Shown: in pieces, positions 30,476 through 40,624 of the stretch
Position numbering within the stretch: position 1 is the stretch's first letter
Layout: each line of letters opens with the position of its first letter
Assembly: GCA_902634695.1 (NCBI GenBank)
Contig: CACPLE010000005.1
Span: 1-45,494 of the forward strand
Reading direction: 5' to 3'
Origin: an uncultured Pelagibacteraceae bacterium
GTDB lineage: Bacteria; Pseudomonadota; Alphaproteobacteria; Pelagibacterales; Pelagibacteraceae
Length of the DNA stretch: 45,494 bases
The notes under the pieces: generated by a model
Told to the model about the DNA's origin: nothing
Seen by the model: the letters and a program-made list of their open reading frames with translations, nothing else
Databases searched by the model: none
Position numbers and translations under genes: made by a program

Positions 30476-31217
30476 AATATTAAATTTTTTATTTTTTTTA
30501 TTATTGTTATCTTGTTCAACAAAACAAGTTGATCAGCAAACTGAAATCATTAATACAAAAAATTTCTTTATAAATAAGGGTTTCACTATAGTTTACGATG
30601 AGCAATTATATAAAGAAAAGCTAGTAAACAGAAAGATTGAAGAACGTAGTCTAATAATATTTCAAAGAAATCTAAAAACAAATACTTCTGTAAAAATAAC
30701 AAATTTATTAAATTCTAAATATTTAATAGCTACAGTTGGTAAAAAAACTAAATATCCTTTTTTTTATAACTCTGTTATTTCGAAGAGAATAAAAAAAAAT
30801 CTTGAAATTGATGAAAATGAACCATACATCGAAATTAAAGAAATTATCCCAACCAATTCATTCGTTGCAAAAAAAGCTAAAACTTTTGATGAAGAAAAAA
30901 ATGTAGCAGATAAAGCTCCTGTTGATGAAATTAGTATTAAAATTATTGGAGAATCAAAAAAAATTAAAAAAACTATTATGAAAAAAGATTTCAAGTATAT
31001 ATTAAAAATTGCTGACTTTTATTTCCTTGAATCTGCCAAACAAATGCAAAAAAGAATTTCCGACGAAATAAATGTTAAAAATGTTAGTATAAAAAAACTA
31101 TCATCTACAAAATTTAGAGTTTTTATTGGCCCTTTTTCTGATTTAAATTCTTTAAAAAAATCCTTTAATGCTATAAACGTTCTAGGATTTGAAAGTATAG
31201 AAATTATTAAAAATTAG
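30465..31217 (+). CDS. RlpA-like lipoprotein with C-terminal SPOR domain; degenerate double-psi beta-barrel
   Basis: Lipobox LLLLSC, VKITNLLNSKYLIATV barrel segment, C-terminal SPOR-like repeat; rlpA position upstream of dac-tmk-holB. Confidence 0.7.
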   Translation: MPFKILNFLFFLLLLSCSTKQVDQQTEIINTKNFFINKGFTIVYDEQLYKEKLVNRKIEERSLIIFQRNLKTNTSVKITNLLNSKYLIATVGKKTKYPFFYNSVISKRIKKNLEIDENEPYIEIKEIIPTNSFVAKKAKTFDEEKNVADKAPVDEISIKIIGESKKIKKTIMKKDFKYILKIADFYFLESAKQMQKRISDEINVKNVSIKKLSSTKFRVFIGPFSDLNSLKKSFNAINVLGFESIEIIKN

Positions 31218-31218
31218 C

Positions 31219-32376
31219 ATGTATTATAAATTTAAATTTATTAAAATATATTTTTTATTAGTATTATTAATATCACCAGCTAAAGCTGAATTCGATGTTA
31301 AAGCTAGAACCGCAATTCTTCAAGACTATTTGTCTGGAGAAATTCTTTACGAAAAAGATGCCGATCTTCCAATTTTTCCAGCTTCTATGACCAAAATAAT
31401 GACTACTATTATTGCATTCGATTTATTGCAAAGAGGTGATTTAAATTTAGAGGATAAATTTTTTGTTTCAGAAAATGCATGGAGACTTTCCGAAGCGGGA
31501 TATTCATCAATGTTTATAATGGTTGGCGATCAAATTAGTGTTGAAAATTTACTTAAAGGAATAATAGTATCCTCAGGTAATGATGCATGTATAGCTTTAG
31601 CCGAAGGTATCGCAGGAACAGAAGATGAATTTGCTATAATGATGACTTCAAAAGCAAATGAAATTGGAATGACGAATACAAATTTTGCTAACTCTTCAGG
31701 TATAAACCATCCAAAAAATCTTTCAACTGTAAGAGATATTATGATTATGTCAGAATATTTAATTAGAAATTATCCTGACTATTATGAATTTTTTAAAGAA
31801 AAAAAATTTACTTGGGATAGAACTGGTGGAGATCCTATTACTCAGGGGAACAGAAACCCACTTCTATACAAAAATATGGGTGTTGATGGAATTAAAACAG
31901 GTTTCCTTGCTTATGAAAAATACTCTCTAGCATCATCAATAAATAGAAATGGAAGAAGGTTAATTGCAGTTGGAAGTGGTTTTGAAACTAAAAATTTAAG
32001 ATCCAAAGAGTCAGCTAAACTTTTAACTTATGGAATTACTAATTTTGACACAATCAAAATATCTAAAAAAAAAGTTGACATAGATAGCTTAAATGTTTGG
32101 CTTGGAAAAAAAGATAAAGTTAATGTTCATACCAATGTAGATATTTACAAAACGATACCTAAAGCAAGAAAAAGATATTTAAAAGGCGTTATAGATTACA
32201 ATGGTCCAATTTTAGCACCTATAAAAACAAATGATATCGTCGGTAAGTTGAAAATTTACTATAAAGACGATTTAATAAATGAATACGATTTATTCGCTTC
32301 AGAAGATGTTAAAAAAGTTAATATATTTTCTAGAATAATAAAATCTATTAACTACTTAATATGGGGCGATGTATAA
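31219..32376 (+). CDS. D-alanyl-D-alanine carboxypeptidase (PBP5/6 type)
   Basis: PASMTKIMT (SxxK), SSGND (SxN), GIKTGF (KTG). Confidence 0.94.
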   Translation: MYYKFKFIKIYFLLVLLISPAKAEFDVKARTAILQDYLSGEILYEKDADLPIFPASMTKIMTTIIAFDLLQRGDLNLEDKFFVSENAWRLSEAGYSSMFIMVGDQISVENLLKGIIVSSGNDACIALAEGIAGTEDEFAIMMTSKANEIGMTNTNFANSSGINHPKNLSTVRDIMIMSEYLIRNYPDYYEFFKEKKFTWDRTGGDPITQGNRNPLLYKNMGVDGIKTGFLAYEKYSLASSINRNGRRLIAVGSGFETKNLRSKESAKLLTYGITNFDTIKISKKKVDIDSLNVWLGKKDKVNVHTNVDIYKTIPKARKRYLKGVIDYNGPILAPIKTNDIVGKLKIYYKDDLINEYDLFASEDVKKVNIFSRIIKSINYLIWGDV

Positions 32377-32989
32377 AAAATTGATTATTTCTTTTGAAGG
32401 AATAGAAGGTTCGGGAAAAAGTTTACATATAAAAAATGTGGCAACATTCTTAAAAAAAAAAAGAATTTCTTTTTTAAAAATAAGAGAACCTGGTGGATCT
32501 AAAAATTCTGAGAAAATAAGAAAATTAATTCTAAATAACAGGTCTAATTTTAATAATAAAACTGATTTATTGTTATATCTAGCTTCTAGAAATGAAAACT
32601 TAGAAAATATTATTAAAAAAAACTATAAAAAAAAAGTAATTTTAATTGATCGATTTACCGATTCTACGATTGCATACCAACACTATGGAATGAAAATTAA
32701 TAAGAAAATTATAGAAATTTTAAATAGTTTTATTTTGAAAAACATTAAAGTTAATTTTACATTTTTGCATACTGTAAATAACAACAATCTAAAATTGAGA
32801 TTGTCTCAAAGAAAAACACTCAATAGATATGATAAATTTAATATATCATTTTATAATAGAGTTCAAAGTGGATATTTGAAACAATCACGAATCAATAAAA
32901 AAAAATATTTGATTATTAATTCAAATAAAAAAATTAATGAAAACAAAATAATAATAATTTCTAAAATTACAAAATTGTTAAATATATAA
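32369..32989 (+). CDS. tmk: Thymidylate kinase
   Basis: EGIEGSGKSLH P-loop, REPGGS, DRFTDSTIAYQHYG. Confidence 0.92.
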   Translation: MYKKLIISFEGIEGSGKSLHIKNVATFLKKKRISFLKIREPGGSKNSEKIRKLILNNRSNFNNKTDLLLYLASRNENLENIIKKNYKKKVILIDRFTDSTIAYQHYGMKINKKIIEILNSFILKNIKVNFTFLHTVNNNNLKLRLSQRKTLNRYDKFNISFYNRVQSGYLKQSRINKKKYLIINSNKKINENKIIIISKITKLLNI

Positions 32990-33937
32990 ATGAATTTATT
33001 AAACCTTAAATCGAACAATCAAACTACCTTGTTAGGATATAACGATCTTTTTTTAAAAATTGTAAAATTATTTGATAATAACAAATTACCAAATAAAATT
33101 TTGTTATCTGGTTCTAAAGGAATAGGTAAATCAACTTTTGCGTATCACTTAGCAAACTATATTTTGTCTAAATATGAAGAATTTCCTTATGATTTAAATA
33201 GTTTTAATATTAATAGTTTTAATAAATCTTTTAATCTTGTTAAAAATAATTCTCATCCTAATTTTTTTTTAATAGATCTTGCTGAAGATAAAAAAGTAAT
33301 TGAAATATCTCAAGTTAGAGAAATGATTAATTATTCTAACAAATCAACTTTCAACAATAGAGAAAAAATTATTCTTATTGATAATGCTGAATTTCTTAAT
33401 GCAAATTCATCAAATGCCTTATTAAAAATTATTGAAGAGCCTAACGATAGGACAATCTTTATACTAGTTTTTGATAGTAATAAAAAAATTCTAGATACAA
33501 TTAAATCGAGATGTATATTTTTTAATTTATCACTAAGTTTTGGTGAATCTATAGATATAACAAATAATATAATTAATGATGATATTAATGATTTGATTAA
33601 TTCTGAATTAATCAATTATTATAATACGATTGGTGATTTTATTAATTTAATTAATTTTTCTAAAAATTTTAATTTTGATATTTATAAATTAAATCTAAAA
33701 GATTTTTTGAGCAATATAATAGACAATAAAACCTACAAAAAAGATATTTATATAAAGGATAATGTTAATAAATTTATAGAGCTGTATTTTTTAAAATTAT
33801 TTAAATCAAATAAACCAAATAAGAAAATTTCTTATATATATGAAAATTTTATTAAAAAGAATTTTTACCTTAAAAAATTTAACCTTGATGAAGAGAGTTT
33901 TTTTATTGAATTTAAAGCAAAAATATTAAATGGATAA
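32990..33937 (+). CDS. holB: DNA polymerase III delta' subunit
   Basis: LLSGSKGIGKSTFAYHLA, EFLNANSSNALLKIIEEP, IKSRC; between tmk and metG. Confidence 0.88.
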   Translation: MNLLNLKSNNQTTLLGYNDLFLKIVKLFDNNKLPNKILLSGSKGIGKSTFAYHLANYILSKYEEFPYDLNSFNINSFNKSFNLVKNNSHPNFFLIDLAEDKKVIEISQVREMINYSNKSTFNNREKIILIDNAEFLNANSSNALLKIIEEPNDRTIFILVFDSNKKILDTIKSRCIFFNLSLSFGESIDITNNIINDDINDLINSELINYYNTIGDFINLINFSKNFNFDIYKLNLKDFLSNIIDNKTYKKDIYIKDNVNKFIELYFLKLFKSNKPNKKISYIYENFIKKNFYLKKFNLDEESFFIEFKAKILNG

Positions 33938-35462
33938 ACATTATTATATAACAACACCCATATATTACCCTTCAGCAAAACCTCATATGGGTCATGCATA
34001 TTCAAGTATTATCACAGATGTATTTGCAAGATTTAAAAAAATAGATGGATTTAAAGTTTATTTTTTAACTGGTACTGATGAGCATGGTTTAAAAATACAA
34101 AGAGCATCTGAGGAAAATAATATGAATCCTTCTGATTTTTGCGACAAGATAAGCAAAACATTCAAAGATTTATGTAAAACTTTAAACTTATCTAATTCTG
34201 ATTTTATAAGAACAACTGAAGATAGACATAAAAAATCAGTTCAACATTTATGGACAGAACTTGAAAAATCTGGCGATATATACTTGTCTAAATATTCTGG
34301 CTGGTATTCAGTTTCAGACGAGGCTTTTTATAATGATAATGAAATTGAAACCAAGGATAACTATAAAGTTTCTAAAGTATCAGGTTCTAAAGTTGAATGG
34401 GTTGAAGAAGAGTCGTTTTTTTTTAGACTTTCTAAGTGGCAAGATAAATTACTTGAATATTATGAAAAAAATCCTCAATTTATTCTACCCGAATCTAGAA
34501 AAAATGAAGTTGTAAGTTTTGTAAAAAGTGGATTAAAAGATTTATCTGTTAGTAGAAAATCTTTTTCGTGGGGTATAAAAGTTCCCTCTGATAAAGACCA
34601 TGTAATTTATGTTTGGTTGGATGCGCTAACAAATTACATAAGTGCATTAAAATATCCGGACATATCAAATGATTTGTATAAAAAATTCTGGCCCGCAGAT
34701 GTTCATATTATAGGAAAAGATATATTAAGATTTCATGCAGTTTATTGGCCCGCTTTTCTTTTGGCAGCAAAAATACCTGTGCCAAAAAGAATTTATGGTC
34801 ATGGATGGATTTTGTCTGGAGAAGAGAAAATGTCTAAATCAAAAGGAAATATATTAGATCCAATTGATATTATAGATAATTATGGTCTTGATCCATTAAG
34901 ATATTATTTAATCAAAGAAGTATCTTTTGGAAATGATGGAACTATTTCCAAAGATAAACTAGAGGATTGCATAAATAGTGACCTTGCAAACAATTATGGA
35001 AATTTTTGCCAAAGAGTTACAGCGTTCGCTGAAAAAAATTGTAATTCTAAAATTCCTTCAAAAATTAATTTTACCGAAGTTGACAATAAAATATTGAATA
35101 AATTTTCAGAAAATTTAACTAATTTAAGAAATTATATTAACAATCAAAAATTAAATTCATATGTAGATTTTATCGTAGGTTCTTTATTTGATGCGAATAA
35201 ATATTTTAATGATGAAGAACCATGGGCTAAAAAAAATGATATAGAAAGGTTAAATACAATTATTTATACATCGTTAGAATTGATACGTAAAATTTCTATA
35301 ATGCTTTATCCAATAATACCTGATTCATCTTTAAAATCTTTAAAAATTTTTGACATCAATGAAAAAGATATTACTTTTGATAGTATTAAAGATAATAATT
35401 TTTTAAAAGCAAATAATAAAATTTCTAAAACTGATATTCTTTTTAAGAAAATTTTAAAATAA
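33930..35462 (+). CDS. metG: Methionyl-tRNA synthetase
   Basis: YYITTPIYYPSAKPHMGHAYS, KMSKSKGN. Confidence 0.96.
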   Translation: MDKHYYITTPIYYPSAKPHMGHAYSSIITDVFARFKKIDGFKVYFLTGTDEHGLKIQRASEENNMNPSDFCDKISKTFKDLCKTLNLSNSDFIRTTEDRHKKSVQHLWTELEKSGDIYLSKYSGWYSVSDEAFYNDNEIETKDNYKVSKVSGSKVEWVEEESFFFRLSKWQDKLLEYYEKNPQFILPESRKNEVVSFVKSGLKDLSVSRKSFSWGIKVPSDKDHVIYVWLDALTNYISALKYPDISNDLYKKFWPADVHIIGKDILRFHAVYWPAFLLAAKIPVPKRIYGHGWILSGEEKMSKSKGNILDPIDIIDNYGLDPLRYYLIKEVSFGNDGTISKDKLEDCINSDLANNYGNFCQRVTAFAEKNCNSKIPSKINFTEVDNKILNKFSENLTNLRNYINNQKLNSYVDFIVGSLFDANKYFNDEEPWAKKNDIERLNTIIYTSLELIRKISIMLYPIIPDSSLKSLKIFDINEKDITFDSIKDNNFLKANNKISKTDILFKKILK

Positions 35463-35464
35463 AT

Positions 35465-36235
35465 ATGATAGATTCGCATTGTCATTTAGATCATGAGCCT
35501 CTTTTAAGCAATATATCGGATGTAGTAAAAAGATCTAAAGATATAGGAATCAAAAAGCTTCTAACTATATGCACGACCTTGGAAAGTTTTGATAAAATAC
35601 TTAAAATTGTTTCACAAGATAATATAATTTATGGAACTTTTGGTATTCATCCTCATGAAGTAAACAAATATGATATATCAAAAGATTTAATAATAAAAAA
35701 TATTAACCAAAATAAAAAAATAATAGGCGTAGGCGAAAGTGGATTAGATTTTTATTATAATCACAGTGAAAAAAAAAAACAAATAGATAGTTTTAAAAAA
35801 CATATTGAAGCTTCAATTGAATCAAATGTTCCTATAATTGTTCATTCAAGAAATGCTGAAGAACAAACTTTTGATGTATTGAATTTATACAAAAATCACA
35901 ATCCTAAAATTTTAATGCATTGTTTCACTGGTTCATATTCTTTTTATATAGAACTAGAAAAATTAAATGCTTTTTTTTCTGCTAGTGGCATAATAACATT
36001 TAATAACAGTATTGATTTACAAAGTACTTTTTCTAAAATTCCATTAAATAAAATTTTAATAGAAACAGACAGTCCTTTTCTTGCACCAATTCCTATGAGA
36101 GGTAAAAAAAATGAGCCTAGTTTTATAAAATATACTTTAAAAAAATTAGCTGAATTGAAAAATATAAATTCCAAAGAAATGGAAAAAATTACCACTGATA
36201 ATTTTAATAACTTATTTTTTTCTAATGAGAACTAA
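35465..36235 (+). CDS. TatD family hydrolase
   Basis: MIDSHCHLD, GVGESGLDFYY, VHSRNAEE, HCFTGS, ETDSPFLAP. Confidence 0.94.
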   Translation: MIDSHCHLDHEPLLSNISDVVKRSKDIGIKKLLTICTTLESFDKILKIVSQDNIIYGTFGIHPHEVNKYDISKDLIIKNINQNKKIIGVGESGLDFYYNHSEKKKQIDSFKKHIEASIESNVPIIVHSRNAEEQTFDVLNLYKNHNPKILMHCFTGSYSFYIELEKLNAFFSASGIITFNNSIDLQSTFSKIPLNKILIETDSPFLAPIPMRGKKNEPSFIKYTLKKLAELKNINSKEMEKITTDNFNNLFFSNEN

Positions 36236-36998
36236 ACTTATAATACTTGGATGTGGCTCTTCATTTGGTGTTCCAAGAGCAGATGGTAATTGGGGAAAAT
36301 GCAATCCCAAAGTTAAAAAAAACTACAGAACACGATGTTCAGCATTTATACAATCTGAAATATCGAATATTCTTATTGATACTTCTCCAGATCTTAGACT
36401 TCAATTAATTAGAAATAAAATTAAAAATATAGATAATGTTATTTATACCCACATGCATGCTGATCAGCTTCATGGAATAAACGACCTCAGAGTGTTTTCG
36501 CTTAAAAAAAACAAAAAAATTCCAATTTATGCTGATAATTATACTATGAATTATTTAAAAAAAAACTTTTCATATTGCTTCAAAGATTCATCAAGTTACA
36601 AGGCAATTTTAAAAATTAAAAAATTAAAAAAGAATTTTTTATTTAAGAAAAATAGAAAATTTTTAAACATAAGATCTGTTAAGGTAAAACATGGTACGAT
36701 ATATTCACAATCGTTTATAATAAATAAATCATGTGCATATGTTAGTGATGCAAATAAAATTTTTAAATCTGATTATAAATTTTTTAAAAAACTAAAATAT
36801 CTAATTATTGATTGTTTAAGGATTAAACCGCATCCATCACATTTCAATCTCGATGATGTAATTGAATTAAATAAAATTTTAAAACCTCAAAAAGCTATTC
36901 TTACTAATTTACATTCAGATTTAGATTATAATTTATTGTTGAAGAAATTGCCAAAAAATATAGTTCCTGCTTATGATGGTATGTCATTCAACATTTAA
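36225..36998 (+). CDS. MBL-fold metallohydrolase
   Basis: LGCGSSFGVPRADGNWG, YTHMHADQLHGINDLR, HPSHFNLDDV. Confidence 0.9.
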   Translation: MRTKLIILGCGSSFGVPRADGNWGKCNPKVKKNYRTRCSAFIQSEISNILIDTSPDLRLQLIRNKIKNIDNVIYTHMHADQLHGINDLRVFSLKKNKKIPIYADNYTMNYLKKNFSYCFKDSSSYKAILKIKKLKKNFLFKKNRKFLNIRSVKVKHGTIYSQSFIINKSCAYVSDANKIFKSDYKFFKKLKYLIIDCLRIKPHPSHFNLDDVIELNKILKPQKAILTNLHSDLDYNLLLKKLPKNIVPAYDGMSFNI

Positions 36999-37541
36999 AA
37001 TTTTGTCGATTTGATTGATAATTTTTTTAGAAGTTGGTTTTGTTAACGAAGAAAAAGTATCTTGAACTTTTCCTTCTCTGTTAATTAGTATTTTGTGAAA
37101 GTTCCATTTAGGAATTGCTGAATTGCCAAAGTTTTTCTTGGCCCAAATATAAATAGGATGAGCATTTTCTCCTTTAACATCAACTTTATCAGTCATCGGG
37201 AAGCTTATATTAAAATTCACCTCACAAAATTTTTTTATTTCATCATTTGTGCCGGGCTCTTGTTTGCCGAATTGGTTTGACGGAACACCTAATACAATTA
37301 AACCTTTGTCTTTATATTCGTTCCATAAACTTTGCAAATCAGCATATTGTTTTGTAAAACCACAATTACTTGCAACATTTACTAATAAGACTGCTTTATC
37401 TTCATATTGTGATAAATTTATAATTTCACCATTTAAACTTTTGATATTAAATTCAAAAAATTTCTTTTCATATTTTGCAAATGAATTATTCATTAAAACT
37501 ATTAATATTATACTTATATAAATAAAAAAAAATTTTTTCAT
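36984..37541 (-). CDS. Glutathione peroxidase family protein with signal peptide
   Basis: NVASNCGFTKQYADLQ, LGVPSNQFGKQEPG, KWNFHK; hydrophobic N-terminus. Confidence 0.92.
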   Translation of the reverse strand: MKKFFFIYISIILIVLMNNSFAKYEKKFFEFNIKSLNGEIINLSQYEDKAVLLVNVASNCGFTKQYADLQSLWNEYKDKGLIVLGVPSNQFGKQEPGTNDEIKKFCEVNFNISFPMTDKVDVKGENAHPIYIWAKKNFGNSAIPKWNFHKILINREGKVQDTFSSLTKPTSKKIINQIDKILNVE

Positions 37542-37549
37542 TTAAAAAA

Positions 37550-38722
37550 TTATTTTTTATTAGTTGTCAAAAGTAAGAAGTAACCAAATAACGTAGATAA
37601 TAAAGAACCTGAAAGCACACCAACCTTAACTCCATCCATATATTCTAAATTTTCAGCAAATGCTAGATTTCCAACAAACAAACTCATAGTGAAACCGATT
37701 CCTGTTAATATAGAGACGCCATAAAAACTAACCCAATTAGAATTGTTAGGCATTTGTGCTAATTTTAATTTAATTGATATATATGAAAATAAAACTACAC
37801 CAATTTGTTTTCCAAAAAAAAGTCCTAATAGTATTCCTAGTGGTACAGGATTTAAAAGTGAATTTATTGTCATGCCATCAAACGAAACACCCGCATTTGC
37901 TAAAGCAAATAATGGCATTATACCAAATGCAACATAAGGACTTATTGTATGCTCAATTTTACTTAACAAAGAAAAATCTTTCTCTTTTTTTCTATGAGGT
38001 ATTGTGCAAGCAAGTAGAACACCGGCTATTGTAGCATGAACTCCAGATTCATGAGTAAAATACCACAAAAATAAACCTAGTATTAAATAAGGTAAAAATT
38101 TTTTTACATTAAATTTATTTAAGAAAATAATTAATAAAAAAGTAATTAATAATAATACAATATATTTAATGCTTAAATCTCCTGAATAAAAAAAAGCGAT
38201 AATCACTATAGCCCCTAAATCGTCAATTATAGCAAGTGCAGTTAAAAAAACTTTTAATGAAATTGGAACTCTTGAGCCTAACAGTGAAAGAACGCCTAAT
38301 GAAAAAGCTATATCTGTTGCAGAAGGAATTGCCCAACCATTTAGAGTTATTGTATTTTGATAGTTAAAATATATATAAACTAATGCAGGAACTAGCATAC
38401 CACCAATGGCACCAATAATTGGTAATAAAGCTTGTTTTATATTAGATAATTCACCTTGTAAAAACTCTCTTTTAATTTCTAGGGTTACAAAAAAAAAGAA
38501 AATTGCCATCAAAGCATCATTAATCCAATGCAATAATGATAGTTTAATGCCAAAATTGTTAACACCGATAAAAAAATATTTTTCTAGAGTTGCAAAATAA
38601 ATTAATGAATAAGAACTATTGCTTATTATTAAAGCTATAATTGCGCTTATTAATAACAAAAGACCACTTGCAGCCTCTAATTTAAAAAACCATTTAAATG
38701 GGGAGGTGATATAAGTAATCAT
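37550..38722 (-). CDS. nhaA: Na+/H+ antiporter NhaA
   Basis: LHWINDALMAIFFFFVTLEIKREF, PSATDIAFSLGVL, LAIIDDLGAIVIIA. Confidence 0.95.
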   Translation of the reverse strand: MITYITSPFKWFFKLEAASGLLLLISAIIALIISNSSYSLIYFATLEKYFFIGVNNFGIKLSLLHWINDALMAIFFFFVTLEIKREFLQGELSNIKQALLPIIGAIGGMLVPALVYIYFNYQNTITLNGWAIPSATDIAFSLGVLSLLGSRVPISLKVFLTALAIIDDLGAIVIIAFFYSGDLSIKYIVLLLITFLLIIFLNKFNVKKFLPYLILGLFLWYFTHESGVHATIAGVLLACTIPHRKKEKDFSLLSKIEHTISPYVAFGIMPLFALANAGVSFDGMTINSLLNPVPLGILLGLFFGKQIGVVLFSYISIKLKLAQMPNNSNWVSFYGVSILTGIGFTMSLFVGNLAFAENLEYMDGVKVGVLSGSLLSTLFGYFLLLTTNKK

Positions 38723-39163
38723 TTATTTAATTAAATCTTTAAGAAATAAAAAAATATCTTTTAAGGATTCATATAAGCTTGAAAGATAAAAATCAATATT
38801 TGGGATATAAGACGAAAAGAAAAATTTAAAAGTATCCAATAATATAATTAGTGCAGTCAGCGAAATTATAATAACTATTGAATAGCTTAAAAAACCTACC
38901 TTTTTTCCACTTTTTGTTTCTAATTTTTTTTCTTTTAAAATTTTATCCTTTGGGGTATCGGCTAAATCTTCTTTGTTAGGAGTTTCTTTTAGGTCAGTAT
39001 TTATTTTATCTTGCTTAATCTCATTTAATTTAGAAATAGTTTTTTTTGGTATATAATGCCATTTATGTGAACATGAACCACATTGCAGCATTCTCCCTTT
39101 TACCGGTATTAGATTGTCAGATATTTCAAATTTTTTATAGCATTTTTCGCATGAAATAATCAT
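38723..39163 (-). CDS. MJ0042-type zinc-ribbon membrane protein
   Basis: CEKCYKKFEI...LQCGSCSHKWHY then single TM. Confidence 0.82.
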   Translation of the reverse strand: MIISCEKCYKKFEISDNLIPVKGRMLQCGSCSHKWHYIPKKTISKLNEIKQDKINTDLKETPNKEDLADTPKDKILKEKKLETKSGKKVGFLSYSIVIIISLTALIILLDTFKFFFSSYIPNIDFYLSSLYESLKDIFLFLKDLIK

Positions 39164-39257
39164 ATTTTCTTATACACCAAAATAATTAAAAAATTTAGAT
39201 TTTTATCAAGGTTTATCCTTTTAAAATATCTATATCTACTGTAATAGTTACCATAAT

Positions 39258-39334
<77 letters not shown>

Positions 39335-39338
39335 TTTT

Positions 39339-39620
39339 ATGAAAAAAGCTAAAATTTATAAACCTTCAAAAACGGCAATGCAATCTGGTCTTGCAAAATC
39401 AGATTTTTGGATAGTTGAATACATCACTGATGACCCTGGTGTAAATCCATTAATGGGGTGGGAAAGTTCTACTGACACATTCTCTGAACTTGTACTTAAA
39501 TTTTCTTCTAAAGAAAATGCGATAGATTATGCTAAAAAAAATAAAATAGATTTTGAGGTTATAGAAGAAAAAAAAAGAAAAACTGTTAAAAAATCATATT
39601 CAGATAATTTTACTAATTAA
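39339..39620 (+). CDS. ETC complex I subunit, NDUFS4-like (start corrected from 39291, which reads through tRNA-Pro)
   Basis: [35 protein letters not shown]. Confidence 0.9.
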   Translation: MKKAKIYKPSKTAMQSGLAKSDFWIVEYITDDPGVNPLMGWESSTDTFSELVLKFSSKENAIDYAKKNKIDFEVIEEKKRKTVKKSYSDNFTN

Positions 39621-40622
39621 ATGTTTAAATTTTTTACTCAAAAGCAATGGTTTCTGTGGAGTATTTTAGGATCTGCATTAATATTAGTTTCAACTTGGTA
39701 TCAAGTTCAATTAGATGTAAAAATCAATGAATGGTTTGGCGATTTCTATGATACATTGCAAAAAGCATTAACTACTCCTAATTCTGTATCAGAAAATGAA
39801 TTTATAGGATATCTTTTTACCTTTGCAAAAATTGCTGCTCTTTGGATTTTGATTGCTGTATTTACTGGTTTTTTTACAAGTCATTGGGTTTTTAGATGGA
39901 GAACTTCAATGGCAAATTATTATCACGAACAATGGTTAAAAGCTAGATTAACTGAAGGCGCTTCACAAAGAGTACAAGAAGATACTTTGAAATTTGCAAG
40001 AATAATGGAAGGTCTTGGAACGGGTTTGCTTGACAGCTTAATGACCCTTGCAGCATTTACCCCTATACTATGGGAACTTTCCAAAAAGATTGATACTTTA
40101 CCTTGGATAGGTGAAGTTAATCATGCATTAGTGTGGGTAGCTATTATTTCTGCTTTAGGAGGAACTATAATGCTTGCTGCTGTAGGTATTAAATTACCTG
40201 GCATAGAATACGATATACAAAAAGAGGAAGCTGGTTATAGAAAAGAACTAGTGCATGGAGAAGACGATCCGATTAGAGCCGCACCACCAAAAATAGGACA
40301 ATTATACAATAGGGTTAGAGGAATACATTATAAATCTTATTTTCACTATTTATACTTTAATACTGTTAAATGGAGTTACTTTCAAGGAATGGTTATTGTA
40401 CCTTATTTAGCTTTAGCACCAACTATAGTTAAAGGAGCTATAACACTTGGTTTTGTTCAACAAATAACAAGAGCTTTTGGAAGAGTAGAGGGTTCACTAC
40501 AATATTTAGTTAAAAGTTGGTCTACTATAGTAGAACTTATATCTGTTTGGAAAAGATTAAGAGAATTTGAGTCAAAATTAAATGAAAATAAGAGAGACGT
40601 AGTTTCAGATAAAATTATATAA
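39621..40622 (+). CDS. SbmA/BacA-like peptide transporter family protein
   Basis: WRTSMANYYHEQWL, EGASQRVQEDTLKFARIMEGLG, YLVKSWSTIVELISVWKRLREFE. Confidence 0.88.
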   Translation: MFKFFTQKQWFLWSILGSALILVSTWYQVQLDVKINEWFGDFYDTLQKALTTPNSVSENEFIGYLFTFAKIAALWILIAVFTGFFTSHWVFRWRTSMANYYHEQWLKARLTEGASQRVQEDTLKFARIMEGLGTGLLDSLMTLAAFTPILWELSKKIDTLPWIGEVNHALVWVAIISALGGTIMLAAVGIKLPGIEYDIQKEEAGYRKELVHGEDDPIRAAPPKIGQLYNRVRGIHYKSYFHYLYFNTVKWSYFQGMVIVPYLALAPTIVKGAITLGFVQQITRAFGRVEGSLQYLVKSWSTIVELISVWKRLREFESKLNENKRDVVSDKII

Positions 40623-40624
40623 TA

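Noticed and set aside
33204-33235. Short direct repeat AATAGTTTTAATA in holB (encoding NSFNINSFNK)
   Set aside because: Low-complexity Asn/Phe-rich coding sequence in an AT-rich gene; no clear functional signal.
37360-37380. Possible selenocysteine codon in the glutathione peroxidase
   Set aside because: The catalytic position is an ordinary Cys (NCGFT), not an in-frame TGA.
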